Shown piece after piece: positions 15,466 through 22,831 of a DNA stretch of 43,044 nucleotides. Source of the stretch: Modestobacter altitudinis (GTDB taxonomy: Bacteria > Actinomycetota > Actinomycetes > Mycobacteriales > Geodermatophilaceae); the NCBI RefSeq assembly GCF_005930475.1, contig NZ_SJEW01000041.1:1-43044 (forward strand), given 5' to 3'. Each line of letters starts with the position of its first letter. The first letter of the stretch is position 1. The notes below the pieces were generated by a model. That model did not search any database. It saw only the letters and a program-made list of their open reading frames with translations, and was not told where the DNA came from. The position numbers and the translations under genes were made by a program.

Positions 15466-16241
15466 CCGAGATCGCCGAGGCCTTCTACCTGCCGCTGGGC
15501 GAGGGCCGGTTCGCCCCCACCAAGGCCACCGAGAGCCCCTGGGACGCGGAGTCCCAGCACGGCGGCCCACCGTCGGCGCTGCTGGCCCACCTGGCCGGGG
15601 CCTCCGCCGAGCCTGACCAGCGCGCCGCCCGGGTGTCGGTGGACTTCCTCGGCGCCATCCCGCGCCGGGAGCTGACCGTGGAGGTCTCCGTGGTCCGGCC
15701 CGGGCGGCGGATCTCGCTGAGCGAGGCCCGGATGACCGTCGACGGGCGCGCCGTCGCCGTCGCCCGGGTCTGGTACCTGGCCACCGGCCCCACCCCGCCC
15801 GCGCGCACGCCCGCCGTCCTCCCGCCGCCGGTGCCCGAGCGCGACTCGGTCTTCCTGCCGCACCTGGCCGACTGGGGGTACGGGCAGGCGCTGGACTGGC
15901 GGTACACCGCCGGCTCCGCCGACCGGCCCGGTCCGGCGGCGGTGTGGACCCGGGTGCGCATCCCGCTGGTGGCCGGCCAGCCGATCACCCCGCTGGCACG
16001 CACGCTGGTCGCCGCCGACGCGGCCAACGGCCTGTCCGCCGAGCTGCCGCTGGACCGGTGGCTGTCCATCCCGCCGGGGATGGCGACCACGCTGCTGCGC
16101 GAACCGGTCGGCGAGTGGGTGCACCTGGACTGCCGCACCCAGCTGGCCGAGGACGGGCTGGGGCTGTGCTCCGGCGTGCTGTCCGACCCCGGCGGCACCC
16201 TCGGCGAGGTGGCCCAGCCGCTGCTGGTCCGGGCGCGGTGA
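15462..16241 (+). CDS. acyl-CoA thioesterase family protein (double hot-dog)
   Basis: A 259-residue protein of the TesB-like thioesterase family, which hydrolyses acyl-CoA to free acid and CoA. The first hot-dog domain includes HGGPPSALLAHLAGA and the strand VSVDFLGAIPRRELTVEVSVVRPGRRI. The second ends with WVHLDCRTQLAEDGLGLCSGVLSDPGGTLGEVAQPLLVR, with typical Asp, Thr and Gln positions. GTG start, overlapping the marR stop by four bases. Being co-transcribed with the MarR gene and divergent from a lipid-type exporter suggests a regulated unit for acyl-chain handling or detoxification; that link is inference. Confidence 0.9.
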   Translation: MTEIAEAFYLPLGEGRFAPTKATESPWDAESQHGGPPSALLAHLAGASAEPDQRAARVSVDFLGAIPRRELTVEVSVVRPGRRISLSEARMTVDGRAVAVARVWYLATGPTPPARTPAVLPPPVPERDSVFLPHLADWGYGQALDWRYTAGSADRPGPAAVWTRVRIPLVAGQPITPLARTLVAADAANGLSAELPLDRWLSIPPGMATTLLREPVGEWVHLDCRTQLAEDGLGLCSGVLSDPGGTLGEVAQPLLVRAR

Positions 16242-16299
16242 GCGCACCCCGGCCCCCGGCGCTCGCTATCGTCCGGTCGGTGACGGGAGCGCGGTCGGG

Positions 16300-17325
16300 A
16301 TGCTGAGCGACGACCACAGCGGGGTGCACCTCGCGCACACCGAGGAGTCCCCCGCCCGCCAGGTCGGGCGGCGGGTCGTCATCGCCTCGGTCGTGCTGGT
16401 GCTGACCGTGCTCATCGTCTACCTGGACCGGGACGGGTACCGGGACAACAGCGGCGGCGAGATCAGCGTCCTGGACGCCACCTACTACGCCACCGTCACC
16501 CTCTCCACGACCGGCTACGGCGACATCACCCCGGTGACACCCGGCGCCCGGCTGGTCAACATCCTCGTGATCACGCCCATGCGGATCGCGTTCCTGCTCA
16601 TCCTCATCGGCACCACCCTCGAGGCGCTCACCGCGCGCTCGCGGGAGGAGTTCCGGGTCCGACGCTGGAGGTCTCGCGTGCGCCAGCACGTCGTCGTGTG
16701 CGGCTACGGCACCAAGGGCCGCAGCGCCATCCGAGCACTGCTGAGCACCGGCACTGATGCCGCCCACATCGTGGTCGTCGACCCCGACCCGCGGGCGATC
16801 GAGGAGGCGACCTCGGCCGGGCTCACCGGGGTGCTCGGCGACGCCGGGCGGATGGAGGTGCTGCGCCGGACGTCGGTGGAGAAGGCCCGGGCGGTCGTGG
16901 TCGCGGCCAACCGGGACGACGCCGCGGTGCTCATCGTGCTCACCGTGCGGCAGCTGAACCCCAGCGTGCCTATCACCGCCAGCGTGCGTGAGGAGGAGAA
17001 CGCCAGCCTGCTCCGGCAGTCCGGCGCCGACTCGGTGATCACCACCTCGGCCACCTCCGGGCGGCTGCTGGGGCTCTCCCCCGACCAGCCCGGCGTCGTG
17101 CACGTCGTGGAGGACCTGCTCACCGCCGGCCGGGGGCTGGACCTGCAGCAGCGCACGGTCACCCCCTCCGAGGTCGGCCTCGGCGCCCGGCAGCTGCGGG
17201 ACGTCGTGCTGTCCGTGGAGCGCAGCGGCCGTCACCTGAGGTTCGACGACCCGCTGATCGGCACCCTGCAGAGCGGTGACGTGCTCGTCGTCGTCAAGGC
17301 CCACCGGGCACCCGAGCTGAACTGA
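16300..17325 (+). CDS. potassium channel protein with TrkA-N (RCK) domain
   Basis: A 341-residue two-helix potassium channel. TM1 is residues 25-42 (VVIASVVLVLTVLIVYL). The pore helix and selectivity filter are STTGYGD at residues 69-75, and TM2 is about 86-108. A cytoplasmic RCK/TrkA-N Rossmann domain begins at about residue 129 (QHVVVCGYGTKGRSAI) and is followed by a TrkA-C-like end. This is the Kch/MthK-like layout, in which nucleotide or ion binding to the RCK ring gates the pore. The ATG has a GGGAG about 12 bases upstream. It lies 58 bases after the thioesterase gene and may have its own promoter. Confidence 0.94.
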   Translation: MLSDDHSGVHLAHTEESPARQVGRRVVIASVVLVLTVLIVYLDRDGYRDNSGGEISVLDATYYATVTLSTTGYGDITPVTPGARLVNILVITPMRIAFLLILIGTTLEALTARSREEFRVRRWRSRVRQHVVVCGYGTKGRSAIRALLSTGTDAAHIVVVDPDPRAIEEATSAGLTGVLGDAGRMEVLRRTSVEKARAVVVAANRDDAAVLIVLTVRQLNPSVPITASVREEENASLLRQSGADSVITTSATSGRLLGLSPDQPGVVHVVEDLLTAGRGLDLQQRTVTPSEVGLGARQLRDVVLSVERSGRHLRFDDPLIGTLQSGDVLVVVKAHRAPELN

Positions 17326-17389
17326 CCCGACCGGGTGACCGGGCGGGGTCCGGTTTGCCGCCACCCGACCACCCGCCCAGACTCGGTCG

Positions 17390-18781
17390 GTGCGCCAAGC
17401 AAAGGCTCCGCAGCCCACCACCGCCGACTCCGGTCCCGACTCCGAGGACACCGCCCTGCGCCGGGCGGTCAGCGGGAAGCTGTTGTACGTCTTCATCCTG
17501 GGCGACGTCCTGGGGGCCGGCATCTACGCCCTGGTCGGCGAGATCGCCGGGGAGGTGGGCGGCGCGATCTGGGTTCCCATGCTGGTCGCGCTGCTCCTGG
17601 CCCTGCTGACCGCCGCCTCCTACGCCGAGCTGGTCACCAAGTACCCCCGGGCCGGTGGGTCGGCGGTGTTCGCCGAACGGGCCTTCGGCCGGCCGGTGGT
17701 GTCCTTCCTCGTCGGCTTCTGCATGCTCGCCGCCGGTGTCACCAGCGCGGCCGGGCTGGCCCTGGCCTTCGCCGGCGACTACCTGTCGGTCTTCCTCGAC
17801 GTGCCCGCCGTCCCCGCTGCCGTGGTGTTCCTGCTCGTGGTCGCCCTGGTCAACGCCCGCGGCATCAAGGAGTCGGTCCGGGCCAACGTGGTGATGACCG
17901 TGATCGAGGTGTCCGGGCTGCTGCTGGTGGTGGTGCTCGGCGCCGTCGTGCTCGGCCGGGGCGACGGGGACGTGGGCCGGGTGGTGGAGTTCCCGGAGGG
18001 GGTCTCCGCCGGGTCGGCGGTGCTGGCCGCCGCGGTCCTCGCCTACTACTCCTTCGTCGGGTTCGAGACCTCGGCCAACGTCGCCGAGGAGGTCCGGGAC
18101 GTGCGCCGGGTCTACCCGCGGGCGCTGTTCGGGGCGCTGCTCACCGCGGGGGCGGTGTACGTGCTGATCGGGCTGGTCGCCTCGATCGTCCTGCCCTCCG
18201 GCGAGCTGGCCTCCTCGACCGGCCCGCTGCTCACCGTCGTGCAGGCCACCGGCATCGGCGTGCCGGACCGGCTGTTCAGCGCGATCGCGCTGATCGCGGT
18301 GGCCAACGGCGCGCTGCTGACGATGATCATGGCCAGCCGGATGGTGTTCGGGCTGGCCGAGCAGCGGCTGCTGCCCCCGGCGCTGGGCGCGGTGCTGCCG
18401 GGACGCCGCACCCCGTGGGTGGCGATCGTGCTGACCACGGCCGTCGCCATGGCGCTCACCACGGTCGGCGACCTCGGCGAGCTGGCCAACATCGTCGTCC
18501 TGCTGCTCCTGCTGGTCTTCCTGAGCACCAACGTGTCCGTGCTGGTGCTGCGCCGGGACCGGGTCGAGGCCGACCACTTCACCGCGCCCGTCGTCCTGCC
18601 GGTGCTGGCCATCGCCTCCTGCGGCCTGCTGCTGTGGCAGCAGGAGGCCACCACCTGGCTGCGCTCGGGGCTGATGCTGCTGGTCGGCGTCGCGCTGTAC
18701 CTGCTCGCCCAGGCGCCGTGGTGGCGGGGCGACCGGTCCCGGCCGGCCGCGGGTGGGCCTGCGTCAAGGACGGCCCGATGA
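17390..18781 (+). CDS. APC family amino acid permease
   Basis: A 463-residue integral membrane protein with about 12 hydrophobic segments. TM1 holds the APC signature GDVLGAGIYALVGEIAG (a GAGI-type break). TM2 and the loop contain SYAELVTKYPRAGGSAVFAERAFG. TM6 holds YYSFVGFETSANVAEEVRD. These are typical of APC amino acid or polyamine/cation transporters; substrate specificity is not readable. The start is a GTG after an unremarkable leader. It is followed 38 bases later by a GH63-type hydrolase, possibly as one transcript with the potassium channel upstream. Confidence 0.92.
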   Translation: MRQAKAPQPTTADSGPDSEDTALRRAVSGKLLYVFILGDVLGAGIYALVGEIAGEVGGAIWVPMLVALLLALLTAASYAELVTKYPRAGGSAVFAERAFGRPVVSFLVGFCMLAAGVTSAAGLALAFAGDYLSVFLDVPAVPAAVVFLLVVALVNARGIKESVRANVVMTVIEVSGLLLVVVLGAVVLGRGDGDVGRVVEFPEGVSAGSAVLAAAVLAYYSFVGFETSANVAEEVRDVRRVYPRALFGALLTAGAVYVLIGLVASIVLPSGELASSTGPLLTVVQATGIGVPDRLFSAIALIAVANGALLTMIMASRMVFGLAEQRLLPPALGAVLPGRRTPWVAIVLTTAVAMALTTVGDLGELANIVVLLLLLVFLSTNVSVLVLRRDRVEADHFTAPVVLPVLAIASCGLLLWQQEATTWLRSGLMLLVGVALYLLAQAPWWRGDRSRPAAGGPASRTAR

Positions 18782-18819
18782 CGATTGGGTGAACAGGAGG
18801 TCGCAGCGCCGGTGACCGG

Positions 18820-20319
18820 GTGAGGATGCAGGGACCGCGAGAGGAGCTGACCCTGCAGATGACCGTGTCCCAACCCAGCGCCGTGGAGATCGGGCTGATG
18901 TCCGGCCGGGCCGGCTACGTGCTCCGGGCCAATGACCGGGGTGCGTTCACCGTCGCCTCGCCGACCCTCTACCCGCACATGTGGAGCTGGGACGCCGGGT
19001 TCGTCGCCCTGGGCATCGCCACCGTGTCGGTGCCCCGCGCGCTGACCGAGCTGCGCAGCCTGCTGTCCGGGCAGTGGGCGACCGGGATGATCCCGCACAT
19101 CCTGTTCCACCAGCCCAGCGACTACTTCCCCGGACCGGAGCGCTGGCGCACCCAGGTCGCCGCCGCGCGCCCGGCCGGGGTGCAGACCTCGGGCATCTGC
19201 CAGCCGCCGATCCACGTCATCGCGCTCTCCCGGATCCTGCACGACGCCCGCCGCAAGGGCGGTGCGGACCAGGAGCTGGCCGAGGACTTCGTCCGGGAGA
19301 CCTTCGACCAGTGGCTGGCCTGGCACTCCTACCTGGCCACCGCCCGCGACCCGTACTCCTACGGCCTGGTGGAGATCCACCACGGCTGGGAGTCCGGGAT
19401 GGACGACTCCCCGCGCTGGGACTCCCCCTACGCCCGCGTGCACCCGCAGCCGGACATGCCGCCGTTCGTCCGGGCCGACCTCGCGCACGTCGCCGACCCC
19501 TCGCAGCGCCCGACCGACGCCGAGTACACGAAGTACCTGTGGCTGCTGGAGCAGAAGGTCCGGGCCCGCTACGACGACGCGGTGTACCGGGCCAGCGGTG
19601 ACTTCGTGATGGGCGACGTCCTGGTGTCCGCCCTGCTCGCCGCGGCCAGCGACCTGCTCGCCGACATGGGCGAGGAGCTCGGCATCGGCCTGGGTGCCGC
19701 CGGCGGGGTCGAGCAGTCCCGGGCGATCGCCCGCCGCTTCCGCACCGGCGTGCTCCGCTCGGTGAGCCCGCGGACCGGGCTGGCCCGCGACCTGGACCTG
19801 CGCACCGGCGAGTGGTCGGAGGTGGAGAGCGCGGCGGGCTTCGCGCCGTTGCTGTGCGGCGGCGACGACGCGCTCACCCGGCGGCAGCGGGACCTGCTGC
19901 TCGGCCCGCGGTGGTGCGGGCACTCCCGGCTGCGCTGGCCGGTGGTCCCGTCGGTGTCCCCGGCGTCCCCCGCGTTCCGGGAGCACACCTACTGGCGTGG
20001 ACCGCAGTGGCCGGTGCTGAACTGGCTGATGGCCTGGGCGCTGAACCGCTCCGGGGAGCAGGAGGCGGCCAACCAGCTGCGGCTGGCCGGGTTGTCCCAG
20101 CTCGTCGACTGCGACTTCGCGGAGTACTACCAGCCGGTGACCGGTCAGACGCTGGGCAGCCGCGACCAGTCCTGGACGGCGGCGATCGCGCTGGACTTCC
20201 TGGCCGCCCGGCGCCCGGCGCAGCGTCGTCCGGTGCGCTGGCTGACCAGCGAGCTGCCGCGGATCACCCCGGCCCAGGCCCGGGCGGCGGCCACCACGCC
20301 GGACGACCGCCTGCCGTGA
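18820..20319 (+). CDS. GH63-type glycoside hydrolase, glucosylglycerate hydrolase-like
   Basis: A 499-residue (alpha/alpha)6-barrel hydrolase resembling the mannosylglycerate/glucosylglycerate hydrolases of Thermus and mycobacteria. Those enzymes recycle the compatible solute glucosylglycerate to glucose and glycerate. Substrate-ring motifs include HMWSWDAGF near residue 53 and GVQTSGICQPP near 120. HHGWESGMDDSPRWDSP gives the likely general acid Asp195, and FAEYYQPVTG gives the likely base Glu435. The spacing of 240 residues is close to that in the studied enzymes. The start is uncertain: GTG 18820, ATG 18826 or ATG 18859 (GGAG upstream of the last). Its stop overlaps a GTG of a small reading frame. 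Confidence 0.88.
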   Translation: MRMQGPREELTLQMTVSQPSAVEIGLMSGRAGYVLRANDRGAFTVASPTLYPHMWSWDAGFVALGIATVSVPRALTELRSLLSGQWATGMIPHILFHQPSDYFPGPERWRTQVAAARPAGVQTSGICQPPIHVIALSRILHDARRKGGADQELAEDFVRETFDQWLAWHSYLATARDPYSYGLVEIHHGWESGMDDSPRWDSPYARVHPQPDMPPFVRADLAHVADPSQRPTDAEYTKYLWLLEQKVRARYDDAVYRASGDFVMGDVLVSALLAAASDLLADMGEELGIGLGAAGGVEQSRAIARRFRTGVLRSVSPRTGLARDLDLRTGEWSEVESAAGFAPLLCGGDDALTRRQRDLLLGPRWCGHSRLRWPVVPSVSPASPAFREHTYWRGPQWPVLNWLMAWALNRSGEQEAANQLRLAGLSQLVDCDFAEYYQPVTGQTLGSRDQSWTAAIALDFLAARRPAQRRPVRWLTSELPRITPAQARAAATTPDDRLP

Positions 20320-20474
20320 CCACCTCGGGCGTCTCCGGAGCACTCCCTCACGCCGACGCCGACGGACCACCGCACCGACCCGACGCCGTCCAGCAGCAGC
20401 ACCGCCCGGTGCCCGCGGCCCCGTGGTGGCTGGTCCCGGCCACCGCGCTCACGGTCGCGCTGATCGCGTCCTGA
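20316..20474 (+). CDS. possible 52-residue C-tail membrane protein
   Basis: Small frame whose GTG overlaps the stop of the hydrolase gene in the four-base GTGA arrangement that links other real gene pairs in this window. The 52-residue product is hydrophilic and Pro/His/Gln-rich, then ends in one hydrophobic segment (PWWLVPATALTVALIAS), as in a tail-anchored peptide. I recognise no family. It could equally be chance in GC-rich DNA. Confidence 0.3.
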   Translation: MTTSGVSGALPHADADGPPHRPDAVQQQHRPVPAAPWWLVPATALTVALIAS

Positions 20475-20580
20475 CCACCGAGCTGCCCACCCGCCGCGCG
20501 CTGCGCACGGAGCCCGCCGCGGCGCTGGCGCAGGCGGGGTGGTGGAGGATCATGCGGGCGCGCACCTCCAGGAGGAACCC

Positions 20581-21615
20581 ATGGCGTCACCGCTCCCCCC
20601 GCTGCCCACGACCGTCGTCGGAAGCCTGCCCCAGCCGGACTGGCTCATCGACCGCGACCGGCTCGGGCACCAGTTCCCGCCGCGGGTCCGGGCGCGCGAG
20701 CTCTGGCGGGTCCCGCCGGAGTTCCTGCAGGAGGCCCAGGACGACGCCACCCTGGCCGCCGTCCGGGCGCAGGAGCTGGCCGGGCTGGACATCGTCGGGG
20801 ACGGCGAGATCCGCCGGGAGTCCTACTCCAACCACTTCGCCACCGCGCTGGAGGGCCTCGACCTCGACTCCCCGGGCACCGTGCGGAACCGGTCCGGGAT
20901 CGACATCCCCGTGCCGCGGGTGACCGGGGAGATCCGGCGTCCGGAGCCGGTGCAGGTGCAGGACGTGCGGTTCCTGCGGGCGCACACCGACCGCGCGGTC
21001 AAGATGACCGTCCCCGGGCCGTTCACGATGACCCAGCAGGCGCAGGACGACCACTACGGCGACGACCGCGTCCTCGCGCTGGCCTACGCCGACGTCGTCC
21101 GGGCCGAGATCGCCGACCTGTTCGCCGCCGGCGCGGACATCGTGCAGCTGGACGAGCCCTGGCTGCAGGCCCGCCCGGAGGTGGCCCGCCGCTACGGCGT
21201 CGAGGTCCTGACCCGTGCCCTGGCCGATGCCCCGGGACCGGTGCACGTGCACGTCTGCTTCGGCTACGCGGCGATGGTCGCCGAGCGTCCCGAGGGCTAC
21301 TCGGTGCTGCCCGAGCTCGCCGACCTGCCGGCCGCGGCGATCTCGGTCGAGACGGCGCAGTCGCACCTGGACCCCGCGACCCTGCGGCCGCTGCGCGGGA
21401 AGGGCGTCGCGCTGGGCGTGCTGGACCTGTCGACGCCGGAGGTCGAGACGCCCGAGGTGATCGCCGACCGGGTGCGGCGGGCGCTGGACCACGTCGACGT
21501 CGACCGGCTGGTGCTGTCCAGCGACTGCGGGCTGAAGTACCTGCCGCGGGAGTCGGCCGCGGGCAAGATGCGCGCCCTGGCCGAGGCGGCGGCGGTGCTC
21601 CGCACCGAGCTGTAG
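20581..21615 (+). CDS. cobalamin-independent methionine synthase-like protein (MetE C-terminal family)
   Basis: A 344-residue zinc-dependent methyltransferase-like TIM barrel related to the catalytic half of MetE and to epoxyalkane:coenzyme M transferases. It begins TTVVGSLPQP (the MetE-type VGSxP start). Candidate zinc ligands are His and Cys in HVHVCFG, Glu in ISVETAQ, and Cys in SSDCGLKYLPR. The N-terminal MetE domain is absent, so it is a stand-alone core domain; many of these act on thiols other than homocysteine, and the substrate is open. The ATG follows a strong AGGAGG. A long GC hairpin after the stop ends the transcript. Confidence 0.92.
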   Translation: MASPLPPLPTTVVGSLPQPDWLIDRDRLGHQFPPRVRARELWRVPPEFLQEAQDDATLAAVRAQELAGLDIVGDGEIRRESYSNHFATALEGLDLDSPGTVRNRSGIDIPVPRVTGEIRRPEPVQVQDVRFLRAHTDRAVKMTVPGPFTMTQQAQDDHYGDDRVLALAYADVVRAEIADLFAAGADIVQLDEPWLQARPEVARRYGVEVLTRALADAPGPVHVHVCFGYAAMVAERPEGYSVLPELADLPAAAISVETAQSHLDPATLRPLRGKGVALGVLDLSTPEVETPEVIADRVRRALDHVDVDRLVLSSDCGLKYLPRESAAGKMRALAEAAAVLRTEL

Positions 21616-21624
21616 GCGGGAACG

Positions 21625-21668
21625 CGACGGCGCCTCCCGCACCCGGCCGGGTGCGGGGGGCGCCGTCG
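21625..21668. terminator. bidirectional hairpin terminator
   Basis: Long stem pairing CGACGGCGCC (21625-21634) with 21659-21668, continued by CCCGCACCCG-type pairing around a GGCC centre. It lies between the convergent methyltransferase-like and allene-oxide-cyclase-like genes. Confidence 0.85.
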
Positions 21669-21675
21669 TCCTCGG

Positions 21676-22161
21676 TCAGCGCAGCCGGATCGTCAGGTCG
21701 ACGCGGTCGGTGTCCGGCACGAACTCACCGGTGACCGTGCCGCCGACGCCGGTGTAGCGGCCGGTGCCGCCGGTGACGGCCCACTCGAAGCCGCGCGGGC
21801 CGACGGCCGGGTCCTCCTGCGAGGCCCCCTGGGTCGTGATCATCGACCCGTCGGCGAAGACGACGGTCGCGGTGCAGGCCACCACCAGGCGGGTCTCCCC
21901 GAACTCGGTGACCTGGCAGGACCCGGTGGTGTACCCGACGACCTGTCCGTTGCGCAGGACGTCGTCACGGAAGGCCTGCACGTCGCCGGCGCTCGGACCG
22001 GCGTCACCGAGGTCGAGGTCGGTGTTCGTGCCGACGACCGTCGTCAGCCGGAGGGTGTCGTCGGCGTCGGCCGCCGTGGTGGCGGCGAGGGTGATGCAGC
22101 CGCCGAGGACGGCGACCAGGGTGGCGGTCGTGGCGGCCCGGCGGGTGCGGCGGGTGGTCAT
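21676..22161 (-). CDS. secreted allene oxide cyclase-barrel / dirigent-like protein
   Basis: A 161-residue protein with a signal peptide (twin-Arg-rich start RRTRRAATTATLVAVLGG, cleavage near ADA at 31-34). A small beta barrel of the allene oxide cyclase-like type follows. Marks are VGYTTGSCQVTEFG, TATVVFADGSMITTQG and the glycine-rich GGTGRYTGVGGTVTGEF. Two cysteines (in GSCQ and VACT) could form a disulfide outside the cell. In bacteria the function of this family is not established. ATG with GGAGGAGCACGCG upstream, 15 bases after the membrane-protein gene, so the two form one operon divergent from the histidine kinase. Confidence 0.82.
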   Translation of the reverse strand: MTTRRTRRAATTATLVAVLGGCITLAATTAADADDTLRLTTVVGTNTDLDLGDAGPSAGDVQAFRDDVLRNGQVVGYTTGSCQVTEFGETRLVVACTATVVFADGSMITTQGASQEDPAVGPRGFEWAVTGGTGRYTGVGGTVTGEFVPDTDRVDLTIRLR

Positions 22162-22176
22162 CGCGTGCTCCTCCGA

Positions 22177-22662
22177 TCAGCCGGCGACGGCCAGGTAGAC
22201 GGCGCCGGCCACGGTCAGCACGGCGAGGACGACGGCGATCCCGGCGGCCATGGACCGTCCACCGGACCGGCGTGCGGAGGTGGCGAGCCCGGCCGCGCCG
22301 CCGGCGACCACCGCGGGGACGCCGGTCCAGAAGACGCCGAGGCTGAGCACGCCGATGGCCGCGAGCCACAGCGCCCGCCGACCGGCGGCCGCAGGTCCCG
22401 CGGCCCGCGCCGCAGCGGTCACCAGGCTGACCACGACGGCGGCGACGAGCACGAAGGCCAGCAGGACGGCGAGGGCCCCGAGCCCCCCGCCGTCGGCGAA
22501 GTCGAACCCCCAGTCCGGGCTGCCGGGCCTCCAGGGGGTGTCGACGAACTGACCCACGAACGTGCAGCCGAGCGCCACGAGCGCCCCGGTGACGACGAAC
22601 GGGTCGGGGGTGAGCAGGGTCCGCCGGTCACCGGTCCGGTGCTCGGCGCGGGTCGTGGTCAT
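22177..22662 (-). CDS. conserved hypothetical membrane protein
   Basis: A 161-residue protein with a hydrophilic N-terminus (about 22 residues) and about four hydrophobic segments: FVVTGALVALGCTFVGQFV, LGALAVLLAFVLVAAVVVSLV, ALWLAAIGVLSLGVFWTGV with the following glycine/alanine run, and AAGIAVVLAVLTVAGAVYLAV at the C-terminus. No family is recognised. ATG with GGAGGACCTG directly upstream. It is first in a two-gene operon with the secreted barrel protein and divergent from the two-component system, 169 bases away with two inverted repeats between. Control by that system is a reasonable guess. Confidence 0.75.
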   Translation of the reverse strand: MTTTRAEHRTGDRRTLLTPDPFVVTGALVALGCTFVGQFVDTPWRPGSPDWGFDFADGGGLGALAVLLAFVLVAAVVVSLVTAAARAAGPAAAGRRALWLAAIGVLSLGVFWTGVPAVVAGGAAGLATSARRSGGRSMAAGIAVVLAVLTVAGAVYLAVAG

Positions 22663-22680
22663 CAGGTCCTCCACGTGTCG

Positions 22681-22710
22681 GTGGTCGCCGGCTGTCCCGG
22701 CGCCGACCAC
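22681..22710. promoter_or_regulatory. inverted repeat upstream of the two-component operon
   Basis: GTGGTCG (22681-22687) pairs with CGACCAC (22704-22710); inner CCGG pairs extend it with a small bulge. It lies 19 bases before the minus-strand membrane-protein start. Could be an operator or an mRNA leader fold. Confidence 0.35.
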
Positions 22711-22753
22711 CGTGCCGGTCCCGGCCGGCCCACCGCATGAGCCCACGGGCCGC

Positions 22754-22780
22754 TCCGACCGGGAGGAGCTCCCGGTCGGA
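22754..22780. promoter_or_regulatory. inverted repeat upstream of the histidine kinase gene
   Basis: Perfect 11-base arms (TCCGACCGGGA at 22754-22764, complement at 22770-22780) with a GGAGC loop, 51 bases before the kinase start. A candidate binding site for the neighbouring response regulator, or a transcript hairpin. Confidence 0.4.
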
Positions 22781-22831
22781 CCGGGACCCGAGCGGGGTCC
22801 ACCGGGACACGACCGGCCGCACACTGGGCCG

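Noticed and set aside
20475-20580. SAM or cobalamin riboswitch before the MetE-like gene
   Set aside because: The gap is about 106 bases and shows no recognisable conserved core; only a strong AGGAGG is visible.
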